Below, in pieces: positions 43,430 to 51,739 of a stretch of 56,627 nt of DNA. The first letter of the stretch is position 1; each line of letters starts with the position of its first letter. Under the pieces are notes generated by a model. That model saw only the letters and a program-made list of their open reading frames with translations. It ran no database searches and was not told where the DNA came from. Position numbers and translations under genes: made by a program. Origin of the DNA: Thiococcus pfennigii (GTDB taxonomy: Bacteria > Pseudomonadota > Gammaproteobacteria > Chromatiales > Chromatiaceae); the NCBI RefSeq assembly GCF_016583835.1, contig NZ_NRRW01000024.1, positions 1 to 56,627 of the forward strand. Reading direction: 5' to 3'.

Positions 43430-43864
43430 TCAGAGGTGTTGGCGCACCCAGGCGAGGAGCGAGGCCAGGTCCATCGCGCCGGCGGTGCGGGCCACCTCGC
43501 GGCCGCCGCGGAAGACGGCCAGCGTCGGGATGCTGCGGATGGCGAACTGCATCGCCAGCCCCTGGGCCTGCTCGGTATCGACCTTCACCAAGCGGGCACC
43601 CGGCTCCAGCGTGCGCGCGGCCTCCTCGAAGATCGGCGCCATCATCCGGCAGGGCGCGCACCAGGGCGCCCAGAAGTCGACGACCAGTGGCAGATCGCTG
43701 CGCCCCAGGTGCGTGGCGAAGCGGCGTTCGTCGAGCGCCACCGGGGTCCCCGCGAAGAGGGGGGCGTGACACCGGCCGCACTTGGCGCCGGCGGCGAGCC
43801 GCGCACGCGGCACGCGATTGACCGCATCGCAGTGCGGACAGACGACATGGACACTCTCGCTCAT
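43430..43864 (-). CDS. trxC: Thioredoxin 2 (zinc-ribbon thioredoxin)
   Basis: A 144-residue thioredoxin. An N-terminal zinc ribbon (VVCPHCDAVNRVPRARL; CGRC) is followed by a thioredoxin domain with FWAPWCAPCRMMAPIFEEAA (active site WCAPC) and IRSIPTLAVFRGG (cis-Pro). This arrangement is that of TrxC, a stress-linked thioredoxin. It sits upstream of arsC2-acr3 on the same strand, with an ArsR-type site between them, and could serve as the reductant of ArsC. The ATG at 43864 was chosen because upstream in-frame sequence is not homologous. Confidence 0.9.
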   Translation of the reverse strand: MSESVHVVCPHCDAVNRVPRARLAAGAKCGRCHAPLFAGTPVALDERRFATHLGRSDLPLVVDFWAPWCAPCRMMAPIFEEAARTLEPGARLVKVDTEQAQGLAMQFAIRSIPTLAVFRGGREVARTAGAMDLASLLAWVRQHL

Positions 43865-44024
43865 CCCAACCTCCCCCGATTCACTCGCCGAGACACTCGC
43901 GCGACAGGCTCCCCGCGGTCGACGCCGCGGCCCGACCGACGGTGCGCCGCCTTGATTCGCCCGAACAAGGCGCCTATTTTGCTCGCCTGATTTTTCCTCA
44001 AGAGCTTCGGGAGCGACAAGTCTC

Positions 44025-44888
44025 ATGGCCGATTCACCCTTCATCGTCACAGTCACCGCGCAGACCTTCAGCCAGGATGTCCTCGAGGCCTCCTACCGGG
44101 TCCCGGTACTGGTCGACTTCTGGGCCGACTGGTGCGCCCCCTGCAAGGCGCTGATGCCGCTGCTCGCGAAGCTGGCCAACGAATATGGCGGCAAGTTCAT
44201 CCTCGCCAAGGTCGACACCGAGGCGGAACGCGACCTGGCCGCCTACTTCGGCATCCGCAGCCTGCCGACGGTCCAACTGTTCAAGGACGGCCAAGCGATC
44301 GACCAGTTCATGGGGGCCCTGCCGGAGGCGCAGATCCGCGACTTCCTCGACCGCCACATCCCCCGCGCATCCGCCGGGCTGGTGGAGCGCGCCCAACAGC
44401 TGCTGCGCGCCGGCCGCCTCGACGAGGCCGCCGCCGCGATCGCCGAGGCGCGCGAGAAGGACCCGGAGAACGCCCGCCTGCACCTGGCCGAGGTGCGCCT
44501 GACGGCGGCCCGCGGCGACACGGCCGAGGCCGAGGCGCTGCTCGAGCGAGTCCCGCTCGAGCTGGCCCACGACCCCGAGGTGGCGGCGCTGCGCGGGGAA
44601 CTGCGCTTCTCCAGCATCCTCGCCGGCGCCCCGTCGGCCGAGGCGCTGCGCGAGCGCCTCGCGGCCAACCCGAAGGACAGCGAGGCGCGCTACCAGTCGG
44701 CCGCCCATCGGGTCGTCGCCGGCGACTACGAGGGCGCGCTCGAGGAGTTGCTCCAACTCCTGAAGAGCGACCGCGCCTGGGGCGAGGACGCCGCGCGCAA
44801 GGGCATGGTCATGGTCTTCGACCTCCTCGGCGGCGAGGGCGAACTCGTCAAGCGCTACCGCAACCGCATGACCGCGGTCCTCTTCTGA
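44025..44888 (+). CDS. cnoX: Thioredoxin-TPR protein, CnoX/YbbN type
   Basis: A 287-residue protein: a thioredoxin domain (residues 1-110) with VDFWADWCAPCKALMPLLAK (active site WCAPC) and IRSLPTVQLFKDG, then TPR-like helices to the end (RAGRLDEAAAAIAEAREKD). CnoX binds GroEL and protects substrates from oxidation as a combined holdase and redox chaperone. Some members have lost activity; here both cysteines are present. It is divergent from trxC; the 160-bp spacer must contain both promoters. The ATG at 44025 fits the family. Confidence 0.88.
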   Translation: MADSPFIVTVTAQTFSQDVLEASYRVPVLVDFWADWCAPCKALMPLLAKLANEYGGKFILAKVDTEAERDLAAYFGIRSLPTVQLFKDGQAIDQFMGALPEAQIRDFLDRHIPRASAGLVERAQQLLRAGRLDEAAAAIAEAREKDPENARLHLAEVRLTAARGDTAEAEALLERVPLELAHDPEVAALRGELRFSSILAGAPSAEALRERLAANPKDSEARYQSAAHRVVAGDYEGALEELLQLLKSDRAWGEDAARKGMVMVFDLLGGEGELVKRYRNRMTAVLF

Positions 44889-44941
44889 CGAAGCGCGCCG
44901 AGTCCGGGTTCGGCGATCGGTACGCGCGCCTCGCCGGCACC

Positions 44942-45014
44942 GGTGGGAGCCCGCTTGCGGGCGATCGGCATTGCCATCGGACCGTGGGGATCGCCGGCAA
45001 GCCGGCTCCTACGG
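44942..45014. repeat. REP-like pair of hairpins
   Basis: GCCCGC-TT-GCGGGC and GCCGGC-AA-GCCGGC stand 35 bp apart in opposite orientation, preceded by GGTGGGA and followed by TCCTACGGGG. This is the layout of REP doublets (BIME) known in pseudomonads and other gammaproteobacteria. It lies downstream of cnoX. Confidence 0.6.
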
Positions 45015-45140
45015 GGCGCAGCGCTCCCTGGTCGCGCTGTTCCGCTTCGCGACCTCAGCGACCCGGTCCGCCGCCGTTTCGGTGGATGTGGTCTTCGAAC
45101 AATGTGCCTTCGGTGCGCAGGAGGTCGCCTTAGGAGGATC

Positions 45141-45309
45141 AGAAACGACGAAACGCGCGAAACGCTGCCCCGGGGACATCCTGTTCAAGGAGCAGCGCTT
45201 TCGGTCAGCCGCTCGGTGTGCTGGTCGATGTCGGTCGCCAACCCAAAGATCGAGCAGAAACGTTCCGTCAACCAGTGTCTTTCGCGTATTTCGTAGTTCT
45301 TATTGAATC
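45141..45309. repeat. AT-rich palindromic repeat (CTACGAAA family), copy 2
   Basis: Arms AGAAACGACGAAACGCGCGA and TTCGCGTATTTCGTAGTTC flank about 115 bp of less conserved sequence. The ending TTCTTATTGAATC corresponds to the GATTCAAGAAC end of copy 1. No coding frame. Confidence 0.5.
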
Positions 45310-45356
45310 TTACACATTATGCGAAGACCGCACCCGTTTCGATTGTTCTTGCATCG

Positions 45357-45731
45357 TCACTCGGGCTCGGTCGGCGGCTCGCCCGGCTCCGGATTGATGA
45401 CGCCGAAACGGGCCGGGATGTGGGCGTAAGGGGCCCGAAGGCCGGCCTCGCGGACCAGTTCGAGCAGGCGTGCGGACTCGGCGTCCGAGACGATGAAGTC
45501 CACTTGCACCGGCAACGCCCCGGCCAGTTCGAAGAAGCGGCTCTCGTGAAGCTGGTGATGACGGCCGAAGCCGCCAATCGCCCGGAAGGCCGACCCGCCG
45601 CGGATGCCGAGCCGATTGGCCTGCTCGAGCAGCCACTCCCAGGCCAGCCGACCATGGCAGCGCTGATCCTCGTGCAGGTAGAAACGGATGAAGCAGCCGT
45701 CCACGGTGGTCACCTCCGAATCGGTTGGCAT
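45357..45731 (-). CDS. DUF190 domain protein
   Basis: A 124-residue protein of the DUF190 family, with CFIRFYLHEDQRCHGRLAWE, then GGSAFRAIGGFGRHHQLHES and VDFIVSDAESARLLELV, a PII-like ferredoxin fold. DUF190 is commonly encoded next to crcB, which is so here (7-nt gap on the same strand). It is probably an accessory to fluoride efflux, perhaps with a nucleotide-binding role. I chose the ATG at 45731 (MPTDSEVTTV), though starts further upstream would overlap crcB. Confidence 0.82.
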   Translation of the reverse strand: MPTDSEVTTVDGCFIRFYLHEDQRCHGRLAWEWLLEQANRLGIRGGSAFRAIGGFGRHHQLHESRFFELAGALPVQVDFIVSDAESARLLELVREAGLRAPYAHIPARFGVINPEPGEPPTEPE

Positions 45732-45738
45732 GGATCCG

Positions 45739-46128
45739 TCAGCCGCCGAGCTGGCGCACCCAGGCAACGCTGACGATGCCGGCGACGGTCGCGAGGACCG
45801 CGCCCGCGACGTGCAGCGCAACGGCCATCAGGGCCCACGACGGCCGGCCCTGCTGCAAAAGCGTGACGATCTCGGCCGAAAAGGTCGAGAAGGTCGTGAG
45901 CCCGCCGCAAAAGCCGGTGATGACGAACAGGCGCCACTCGGGGGCGAGCGCCGTCATGGTCGCGAAGAAGCCGATCGCCAGGCCGATCAGGTAGCCGCCG
46001 ATCAGATTGGCGGCCAGGGTGCCCGGCGGGATGGTCGGGAAGAGGGCATTGAGCTTGGCGCCCAACTGCCACCGTAAGACGGCCCCGAGGGCGGCGCCGG
46101 CGGCGATGGCGAGCACGGATCTCCACAT
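45739..46128 (-). CDS. crcB: Fluoride channel/exporter CrcB (Fluc)
   Basis: A 129-residue four-helix membrane protein. Signatures are [40 protein letters not shown] and the core [20 protein letters not shown], which lines the fluoride pore as dual-topology dimers. It relieves fluoride toxicity. It is cotranscribed with DUF190 downstream. No fluoride riboswitch reads toward it on its own strand, though a weak partial likeness exists on the opposite strand. Confidence 0.92.
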   Translation of the reverse strand: MWRSVLAIAAGAALGAVLRWQLGAKLNALFPTIPPGTLAANLIGGYLIGLAIGFFATMTALAPEWRLFVITGFCGGLTTFSTFSAEIVTLLQQGRPSWALMAVALHVAGAVLATVAGIVSVAWVRQLGG

Positions 46129-46246
46129 GGACAGGTCCTGGCGACGGTCGCCGGCGACACGCGATGCGCCGGCCGGCGGTAAACTGACGACGCGGGCCGA
46201 TCGAACACTCGGAAGGGTTCGAAAACAGCCGACACAAGCGCGAACG

Positions 46247-46370
46247 ACAAGAAACTACGAAATACACGAAAGTCGCGAAAAGACAGCAGGTGCTCCTGTG
46301 TTCATCCATCCTTTTCGCTTATTCCGCGTGTTTCGTAGTTCCAAGAAGAGCCTCCGGTCGTTCTTGAATC
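46247..46370. repeat. AT-rich palindromic repeat (CTACGAAA family), copy 3
   Basis: The left arm AACTACGAAATACACGAAAG and right arm CGCGTGTTTCGTAGTTC are mirror images. The tail CGGTCGTTCTTGAATC is the reverse complement of the start of copy 1 (GATTCAAGAACAACCG), so the unit is a defined element in both orientations. About 220 bp between it and arfB hold no recognised feature. Confidence 0.6.
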
Positions 46371-46596
46371 GTCACCAAGTAACGAGTGAAAAATCAAGTG
46401 GCGCGCGCGACCATGGGGGCGGGGTCCCGTCCGCCTGGCGGCCCAGAGGTACGCCCCCCGTTGTTCTGGAACCGCCCATGAGGCGAACGCGGTGCAGTCG
46501 GCGAGGACCGCTACCGCTCCCCCGCCCGAGGTGCCTCGGCGATTCTCCCACGGCCCGCGAGGCGGCGAAAGGCCGCCCGGACAGCGACACAACCAG

Positions 46597-47016
46597 ATGA
46601 TCCAGATCACCCCCGACATCGCCGTCGACGAACGCGACCTCGAGGAGCGCTTCGTGCGCAGCCCGGGACCGGGCGGGCAGAACGTCAACAAGGTCGCGAC
46701 CGCGGTCCAGCTGCGATTCGACCTGGGCGGCTTCAGCGCCCTGCCCGAGGACGTGCGCGAGCGACTGATCCGCCTCGCCGGGCGGCGCGTCGGCAACGAC
46801 GGCATCCTGACCATCGAGGCCCACCGCTTCCGCACCCGCGAGCGCAATCGCGCCGATGCCCTGGAGCGCCTCGCCGAACTGATCCGACGCGCCGGCCGCG
46901 CCCCGACGCTGCGCAAGCCGACCCGCCCGACCCGCGCGGCGAAGGAGCGACGCCTCGCCGGCAAGCGTCAGCGCGCCGCGACCAAGCGCCAGCGCGGGAC
47001 GCCCGTCGACGACTAG
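46597..47016 (+). CDS. arfB: Ribosome-rescue hydrolase ArfB
   Basis: A 139-residue release-factor-like peptidyl-tRNA hydrolase. It has the catalytic GGQ in RFVRSPGPGGQNVNKVATAV, and a basic C-terminal tail (KERRLAGKRQRAATKRQR) that enters the empty mRNA channel. It frees ribosomes stalled on non-stop mRNA. The length and layout match E. coli YaeJ. The ATG at 46597 gives MIQITPDIAVDERDLEERFV; an ATG further upstream (46492) adds non-homologous residues. Confidence 0.92.
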   Translation: MIQITPDIAVDERDLEERFVRSPGPGGQNVNKVATAVQLRFDLGGFSALPEDVRERLIRLAGRRVGNDGILTIEAHRFRTRERNRADALERLAELIRRAGRAPTLRKPTRPTRAAKERRLAGKRQRAATKRQRGTPVDD

Positions 47017-47023
47017 CACGAAC

Positions 47024-47040
47024 GGTCCGCACAGCGGACC
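47024..47040. repeat. Hairpin repeat GGTCCGC-N3-GCGGACC, copy 2
   Basis: A perfect 7-bp stem with an ACA loop and the tail CTACAG, the same unit as at 12199. It lies 8 nt after the arfB stop and could shape the 3' end of that mRNA, though there is no T tract. Confidence 0.5.
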
Positions 47041-47068
47041 CTACAGGGCTCATGCGACCTACGGGCTC

Positions 47069-47164
47069 GCGCAGAGACGCAGAGGCGCAAAGTGAAGAGA
47101 AGGCATTGGTCGATGTCACCAGTACGCCCCTCTTCTCCTTCTCTGCGCCTTTGCGTCTCTGCGC
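47069..47164. repeat. 96-bp element with 24-bp imperfect inverted repeats
   Basis: Arms GCGCAGAGACGCAGAGGCGC and CTTTGCGTCTCTGCGC (the latter preceded by CTCTGCGC) pair at about 22 of 24 positions. This CAGAGACGC-type palindrome is known to recur widely between genes in many bacteria. The center is unremarkable. It is downstream of arfB and pssA. Confidence 0.6.
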
Positions 47165-47224
47165 GATATCTCTTTTTCGGGTGCGAGGCCGTCGGGTTAG
47201 GCGCGCCGCAGTCCGACAGCGGCC

Positions 47225-47977
47225 TCAGTGCGGCCGGCGCCGCTCGCGGTGCTGTCGACGGCGTGCCAGGGTCCAAATCGGACCCGAGACGGCATATACC
47301 AGGAAGCCCGAAAAAAGGACGACAGGGGGGTTGATCGAGACGACCGCGAAGGTCAGCATGACGAGCACGGCCAGGATGAAGGAGACGCGGCCGCGCAGCT
47401 CCAGGTCCTTGAAGCTGTAGTAGCGGAAGTTGCTGACCATCAGCAGCCCGGCAGTCCCGGTCAGCAGCGTCGCCGTCAGGGCGACGAACCACAGGTCGCG
47501 CGGGACGCCGTAGACGTCGCCGATCCAGACCCCGCCGGCGACGATCGCCGCGGCCGACGGGCTCGGTAGGCCCTGGAAATAGCGCTTGTCGGCGATGCCG
47601 ACCTGGGTGTTGAAGCGCGCCAGGCGCAGCGCCGCGGCGGCCGTGTAGACGAAGGCGGCGAGCCAGCCGAGTTGGCCGGCGGTCTCGAGCGTCCAGTGGT
47701 ACACGACGAGCGCCGGGGCGACCCCGAAGGCGACCATGTCCGAGAGGCTGTCGTACTCGGCGCCGAAATCGCTCTGGGTGTTGGTCAGACGGGCGATGCG
47801 CCCGTCGAAGCCGTCGAGGACCATAGCCGCGAAGATCGCCAGGGCCGCGGCCTCGAAGCGCCCCTGGTCGGCGGCGAGGATCGCGTAGAAACCGGCGAAC
47901 AGGGCGGCGGTCGTGAAGAGGTTCGGCAGCAGGTAGATGCCACGGCGGCGTTTCGGCGGGATGAGCGGCTCTTCCAT
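47225..47977 (-). CDS. pssA: CDP-diacylglycerol-serine O-phosphatidyltransferase
   Basis: A 250-residue membrane enzyme of the CDP-alcohol phosphotransferase type (subclass II). The catalytic motif is DGFDGRIARLTNTQSDFGAE followed by YDSLSD, containing both Asp pairs. It begins RGIYLLPNLFTTAALFAGFY and has about six helices and a basic C-terminus. It makes phosphatidylserine on the route to phosphatidylethanolamine. On the minus strand TATACT at 48013-48018 is a fair -10 box 36 nt upstream of the ATG at 47977. It diverges from the hox cluster. Confidence 0.92.
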   Translation of the reverse strand: MEEPLIPPKRRRGIYLLPNLFTTAALFAGFYAILAADQGRFEAAALAIFAAMVLDGFDGRIARLTNTQSDFGAEYDSLSDMVAFGVAPALVVYHWTLETAGQLGWLAAFVYTAAAALRLARFNTQVGIADKRYFQGLPSPSAAAIVAGGVWIGDVYGVPRDLWFVALTATLLTGTAGLLMVSNFRYYSFKDLELRGRVSFILAVLVMLTFAVVSINPPVVLFSGFLVYAVSGPIWTLARRRQHRERRRPH

Positions 47978-48217
47978 CGATGCAGGGGTCCCCAGGCCAG
48001 CAGGCGTCCGTCAGTATAGCCGCGCCCGCCCCAGGGGAAAAAGCCGGACAAGCCCGGATGCGCTGCGCCTGCCGTTCGGGCTGTAATGACCGCCAGGCAC
48101 AATGGCGCCTGCCCGGATCGAGGCCAACCGCCAGACATCGGCCCGTTCACAGGTCGCAACCGATCCACCGCCCGCATCGGACCGCCGCCAGGCGCCACCG
48201 TCAGATCCCGAGGAGCC

Positions 48218-48712
48218 ATGGCATTGCAGCAGACCAAGCCCGCCCCGCCCGACGCCGACAAGCGCTGGAAGCTCGTCAACGCCGCAATGCGCCGCAACGG
48301 CTACGCCGGCCACGCCCTGATCGAGGCCCTGCACGCGGTGCAGGACGCCTTCGGCTATCTCGACGAGACCTCGCTGCGCTTCGTCGCCGAGTCGCTCGAC
48401 CTGCCCCCGAGCAAGGTCTACGGCGTCGCGACCTTCTACCACCTCTTCACCCTCAAACCCAAGGGTCGCCACGCCTGTGTCGTCTGCACCGGCACGGCCT
48501 GCTACATCAAGGGCGCCGGGGGGCTGATCGAGGGCGTCGAGCAGGGCTTCGGCGTCGTCCCGGGCGAGACGACGCCCGACGACCGCCTCTCGGTGCTCAC
48601 GGCGCGCTGCGTCGGCGCCTGCGGCCTGGCCCCGGCCGTGGTCCTCGACGGCGCGGTCCTCGGCAAGCAGACGCCCGACGCGCTGGTCGCCGAATTGAAC
48701 AGGCTGGAGTGA
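48218..48712 (+). CDS. hoxE: Bidirectional [NiFe] hydrogenase diaphorase subunit HoxE
   Basis: A 164-residue thioredoxin-like [2Fe-2S] protein related to NuoE. The cluster ligands are Cys-X4-Cys in VVCTGTACYIKGAGG and Cys-X3-Cys in ARCVGACGLAPAVV. It belongs to the electron-input module that links hydrogenase HoxYH to NAD via HoxF and HoxU. I chose the ATG at 48218 because AGGAGCC gives a ribosome site and the family start is nearby. It heads a tight six-gene operon. Confidence 0.92.
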   Translation: MALQQTKPAPPDADKRWKLVNAAMRRNGYAGHALIEALHAVQDAFGYLDETSLRFVAESLDLPPSKVYGVATFYHLFTLKPKGRHACVVCTGTACYIKGAGGLIEGVEQGFGVVPGETTPDDRLSVLTARCVGACGLAPAVVLDGAVLGKQTPDALVAELNRLE

Positions 48713-48715
48713 GCC

Positions 48716-50326
48716 ATGCACCTGGATGACATGTTCGAGCGCGCCGAGGAGTACCGGGCCGAGAGCGCCGGCGTCGAGCACGAGGTGCGCGTCTGCATGG
48801 CGGCGAGTTGCCAGTCGTCCGGCGCCCAGCCGGTCTTCGCCGCGCTGAGCGAGGGCGGCCAGGGCGACGCGTGCCGGGTCAAGGCGGTCGGCTGCATGGG
48901 CCTGTGCTCGGCCGGCCCGCTCGTCGCCGTGGCCGAGGTCGCCGCGCCCAACGAGGCACCGGTCCTCTACCGCGACGTGCGCGCCGCCGATGCGCCCGAC
49001 ATCCTCGCGAGCGTCGGCCGGCAGCCGGTGGAACGGTTGCGCTGTCCGACCGATCAGCCCTTCTTCACCCGCCAGCAGCGGATCGTGCTGGCCAACGCCG
49101 GCATCATCGACCCGGACAGCTTCAAGGGCTATGTCGCCGCCGGCGGCTACTTCGCGCTGATCCAGGCCCTCACCGAGATGACCCCGGCCGAGGTCGTGCA
49201 AGAGGTGACCAAGAGCGGCCTGCGCGGGCGCGGTGGCGGCGGCTACCCGACCGGTCTCAAGTGGTCGACGGTCGCCAAGATGCCCCCCGGGCAGAAGTAC
49301 GTGATCTGCAACGCCGACGAGGGCGACCCCGGGGCCTTCATGGACCGCGCGGTCCTGGAGTCGGACCCCCACCGCATCCTCGAGGGGATGGCGATCGCCG
49401 CCTATGCGGTCGGCGCCAACAAGGGCTACGTCTACGTACGCGCCGAGTACCCGCTCGCCGTCGAGCGCATCGCGACGGCGATCCGCAAGGCCAAGCGCGC
49501 TGGCTTCATGGGCAACCGCATCGCCGAGACCCAGTTCAGCTTCGACGTCGAGATCCGCCTCGGCGCCGGGGCCTTCGTCTGCGGCGAGGAGACGGCGCTG
49601 ATGGCCTCGATCGAGGGCCTGCGCGGCCAGCCGCGACCTCGCCCGCCCTACCCGGCCCAGGCCGGCCTGTGGGGCTATCCGACCCTGATCAACAATGTCG
49701 AGACCTACGCCAACATCGCCCCGATCATCCGCGAGGGCGGCGACTGGTTCGCCGACATCGGCACCGAACGCTCGAAGGGCACCAAGGTCTTCGCGCTGGC
49801 CGGGACGATCCGCAACACCGGCCTGATCGAGGTGCCGATGGGCACGACGCTGCGCGACATCATCGAGGTGATCGGCGGCGGCATCCCCGGTGGCAAGGCC
49901 TTCAAGGCGGTGCAGACCGGCGGCCCGTCGGGCGGCTGCCTGCCGGCGGCGATGCTCGACATCCCGGTCGACTACGACAGCCTGCGGGAGCTCGGCACCA
50001 TCATGGGCTCGGGCGGCATGATCATCATGGACGAGACCTCGTCGATGGTCGACGTGGCGCGCTACTTCATGGAGTTCTGCATGAGCGAGTCGTGCGGCAA
50101 GTGCGTGCCGTGCCGCGCCGGCACCCTGCAGATGCACGGCCTGCTCGACAAGATCGCCAAGGCGCGGGGCTCGGCCCAGGACCTGGCCCTGCTCGAAGAG
50201 CTCTGCGACATGGTCCAGGCGACCAGCCTGTGCGGCCTCGGCCAGACCGCGCCGAACCCGGTCCTGAGCACGCTGCGCTACTTTCGCGAGGAGTACGAGG
50301 AACGGCTGGCCGCAGCGCAGGTCTAG
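48716..50326 (+). CDS. hoxF: Hydrogenase diaphorase subunit HoxF (NAD/FMN binding)
   Basis: A 536-residue subunit related to NuoF. The N-terminal thioredoxin-like [2Fe-2S] domain has Cys-X4-Cys in [13 protein letters not shown] and CMGLC. The FMN/NADH site is [17 protein letters not shown], with [14 protein letters not shown] and [15 protein letters not shown]. The C-terminal [4Fe-4S] site is [14 protein letters not shown], with a fourth Cys in [10 protein letters not shown]. It takes electrons from, or gives them to, NAD in the cytoplasm. It starts 3 nt after hoxE. Confidence 0.95.
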   Translation: MHLDDMFERAEEYRAESAGVEHEVRVCMAASCQSSGAQPVFAALSEGGQGDACRVKAVGCMGLCSAGPLVAVAEVAAPNEAPVLYRDVRAADAPDILASVGRQPVERLRCPTDQPFFTRQQRIVLANAGIIDPDSFKGYVAAGGYFALIQALTEMTPAEVVQEVTKSGLRGRGGGGYPTGLKWSTVAKMPPGQKYVICNADEGDPGAFMDRAVLESDPHRILEGMAIAAYAVGANKGYVYVRAEYPLAVERIATAIRKAKRAGFMGNRIAETQFSFDVEIRLGAGAFVCGEETALMASIEGLRGQPRPRPPYPAQAGLWGYPTLINNVETYANIAPIIREGGDWFADIGTERSKGTKVFALAGTIRNTGLIEVPMGTTLRDIIEVIGGGIPGGKAFKAVQTGGPSGGCLPAAMLDIPVDYDSLRELGTIMGSGGMIIMDETSSMVDVARYFMEFCMSESCGKCVPCRAGTLQMHGLLDKIAKARGSAQDLALLEELCDMVQATSLCGLGQTAPNPVLSTLRYFREEYEERLAAAQV

Positions 50327-50401
50327 GACCTGACGAACGGCCCGGCCTACCGCTGGCCGCCGCCCCCAGCCGAGCGCGTCCGCCATCTCCGGAGCCGATC
50401 G

Positions 50402-51133
50402 ATGCCCATCCCTGCCCCGCCCACCAATGTCCGCGTCGTCACCTTCCAGATCGATGGCCGGGATTACTCGGCCCGCGAGGACGAGACCATCATCGAGGTC
50501 GCCCGCGAGAACGGCATCCCGATCCCGAGCCTGTGCTACCTCGAGGGGCTGAGCACCTGGGGGGCCTGTCGGCTGTGCCTAGTCGAGCTCGCCGGCTCAC
50601 CGCGCCTGGTGGCCGCGTGCGCGACCCAGGTCGCCGAGGGCCTGCAGATCTACACCGATACCCCGCGCCTACAGCGCTACCGGCGCACGATCCTCGAGCT
50701 CCTCTTCGCCGAGCGCAACCACGTCTGCTCGGTCTGCGTCTCCAATGGCCACTGCGAACTCCAGGCCCTCGCCCAGCGCTACGGCCTCGACCACGTCCGC
50801 GTGCCCTACCGCCACGTCGCCTACGAGGTCGACGCCTCGCACGAGATGTTCCGCGTCGACCACAACCGCTGCATCCTCTGCACCCGCTGCGTGCGCGTCT
50901 GCGACGAGGTCGAGGGCGCCCACACCTGGGACGTCATGGGCCGCGGCAGCGACTGCCGGGTCATCACCGACATGAACCGCCCCTGGGGGGCGAGCGACAC
51001 CTGCACGAGCTGCGGCAAGTGCGTCCAGGTCTGCCCGACCGGGGCGCTGGTCAAGCAGGGCACCTCGGTCGGGGAGATGACCAAGGACCTCCACTTCCTT
51101 CCCTACATCACCCGCAGGAGGCACAACCGATGA
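50402..51133 (+). CDS. hoxU: Hydrogenase diaphorase subunit HoxU
   Basis: A 243-residue iron-sulfur protein related to the N-terminal part of NuoG. It has a [2Fe-2S] domain ([20 protein letters not shown]), a His-Cys cluster site in [16 protein letters not shown], and two ferredoxin-like [4Fe-4S] motifs, [18 protein letters not shown] and [19 protein letters not shown]. It wires HoxF to HoxY. Its stop overlaps the hoxY start (ATGA), so the two are coupled. The 75-bp gap from hoxF ends in GGAGCCGATCG, giving the ribosome site. Confidence 0.95.
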   Translation: MPIPAPPTNVRVVTFQIDGRDYSAREDETIIEVARENGIPIPSLCYLEGLSTWGACRLCLVELAGSPRLVAACATQVAEGLQIYTDTPRLQRYRRTILELLFAERNHVCSVCVSNGHCELQALAQRYGLDHVRVPYRHVAYEVDASHEMFRVDHNRCILCTRCVRVCDEVEGAHTWDVMGRGSDCRVITDMNRPWGASDTCTSCGKCVQVCPTGALVKQGTSVGEMTKDLHFLPYITRRRHNR

Positions 51134-51684
51134 GCGCCCCGGCGAAGAACCCGGCGAAGATCAGGGTGGCCACCGCCTGGCTCGACGGCTGCTCCGGCTG
51201 CCACATGTCGTTCCTCGACCTCGACGAGCGCCTGATCGAGCTGGCCCGCCAGATCGAGATCGTCTACAGCCCGCTCGTCGATACCAAGACCCTGCCCGAG
51301 CAGGTCGACATCGGGATCCTCGAGGGCGCGATCAGCAACGAGGACGACCTGGCCCGGGCGCAGGAGTTTCGACGTCGTTGCAAGCGGCTGATCAGCCTCG
51401 GCGACTGCGCGGTGACCGGCAACGTCCCGGCCCTGCGCAACCACTTCAAGCTCGCCGACGTCATCGATCGCGCCTACCGCGAGACGGTCACGCTGCACCC
51501 GCAGCTCCCGACCCGGGACGTGCCGGCCCTGCGCGAGACCGTGATACCGGTGCACGCCGCCGTCGCCGTCGACCTCTTCATCCCCGGCTGCCCGCCGTCG
51601 GCCGAGACCATCTGGCACGTCCTCGGCGAGCTCCTCGCCGGGCGCACGCCAAGGCCGAGCGACCTGACCCGCTTCGGGGCCTGA
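51130..51684 (+). CDS. hoxY: [NiFe] hydrogenase small subunit HoxY
   Basis: A 184-residue small subunit with the proximal [4Fe-4S] cluster ligands in [29 protein letters not shown] and [15 protein letters not shown]. It passes electrons between the HoxH active site and HoxU. There is no twin-arginine signal, so the enzyme is cytoplasmic. It begins at the ATG overlapping the hoxU stop. The next gene, hoxH, follows after 55 nt. Confidence 0.93.
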   Translation: MSAPAKNPAKIRVATAWLDGCSGCHMSFLDLDERLIELARQIEIVYSPLVDTKTLPEQVDIGILEGAISNEDDLARAQEFRRRCKRLISLGDCAVTGNVPALRNHFKLADVIDRAYRETVTLHPQLPTRDVPALRETVIPVHAAVAVDLFIPGCPPSAETIWHVLGELLAGRTPRPSDLTRFGA

Positions 51685-51739
51685 GCCGAGCGCCATCACC
51701 TGAGCCACCATCAGGGGCCACCATCCGGGGACCACCGCC

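Noticed and set aside
46160-46200. Fluoride-riboswitch-like phrases (GCGATG, TAAAC, TGACGAC) upstream of crcB
   Set aside because: They read on the plus strand, away from crcB, and the helix expected between TAAAC and the GA-rich end is missing. On the crcB strand no riboswitch pattern is seen.
47060-47170. Palindromic 96-bp element considered as a tRNA or terminator
   Set aside because: It has no cloverleaf, no TTC-loop sequence and no T tract; it matches a common dispersed intergenic repeat instead.
48011-50386. 791-residue minus-strand reading frame opposite hoxEF
   Set aside because: It is an antisense shadow of the hox genes with no domain, and its composition reflects codon bias of the sense strand.
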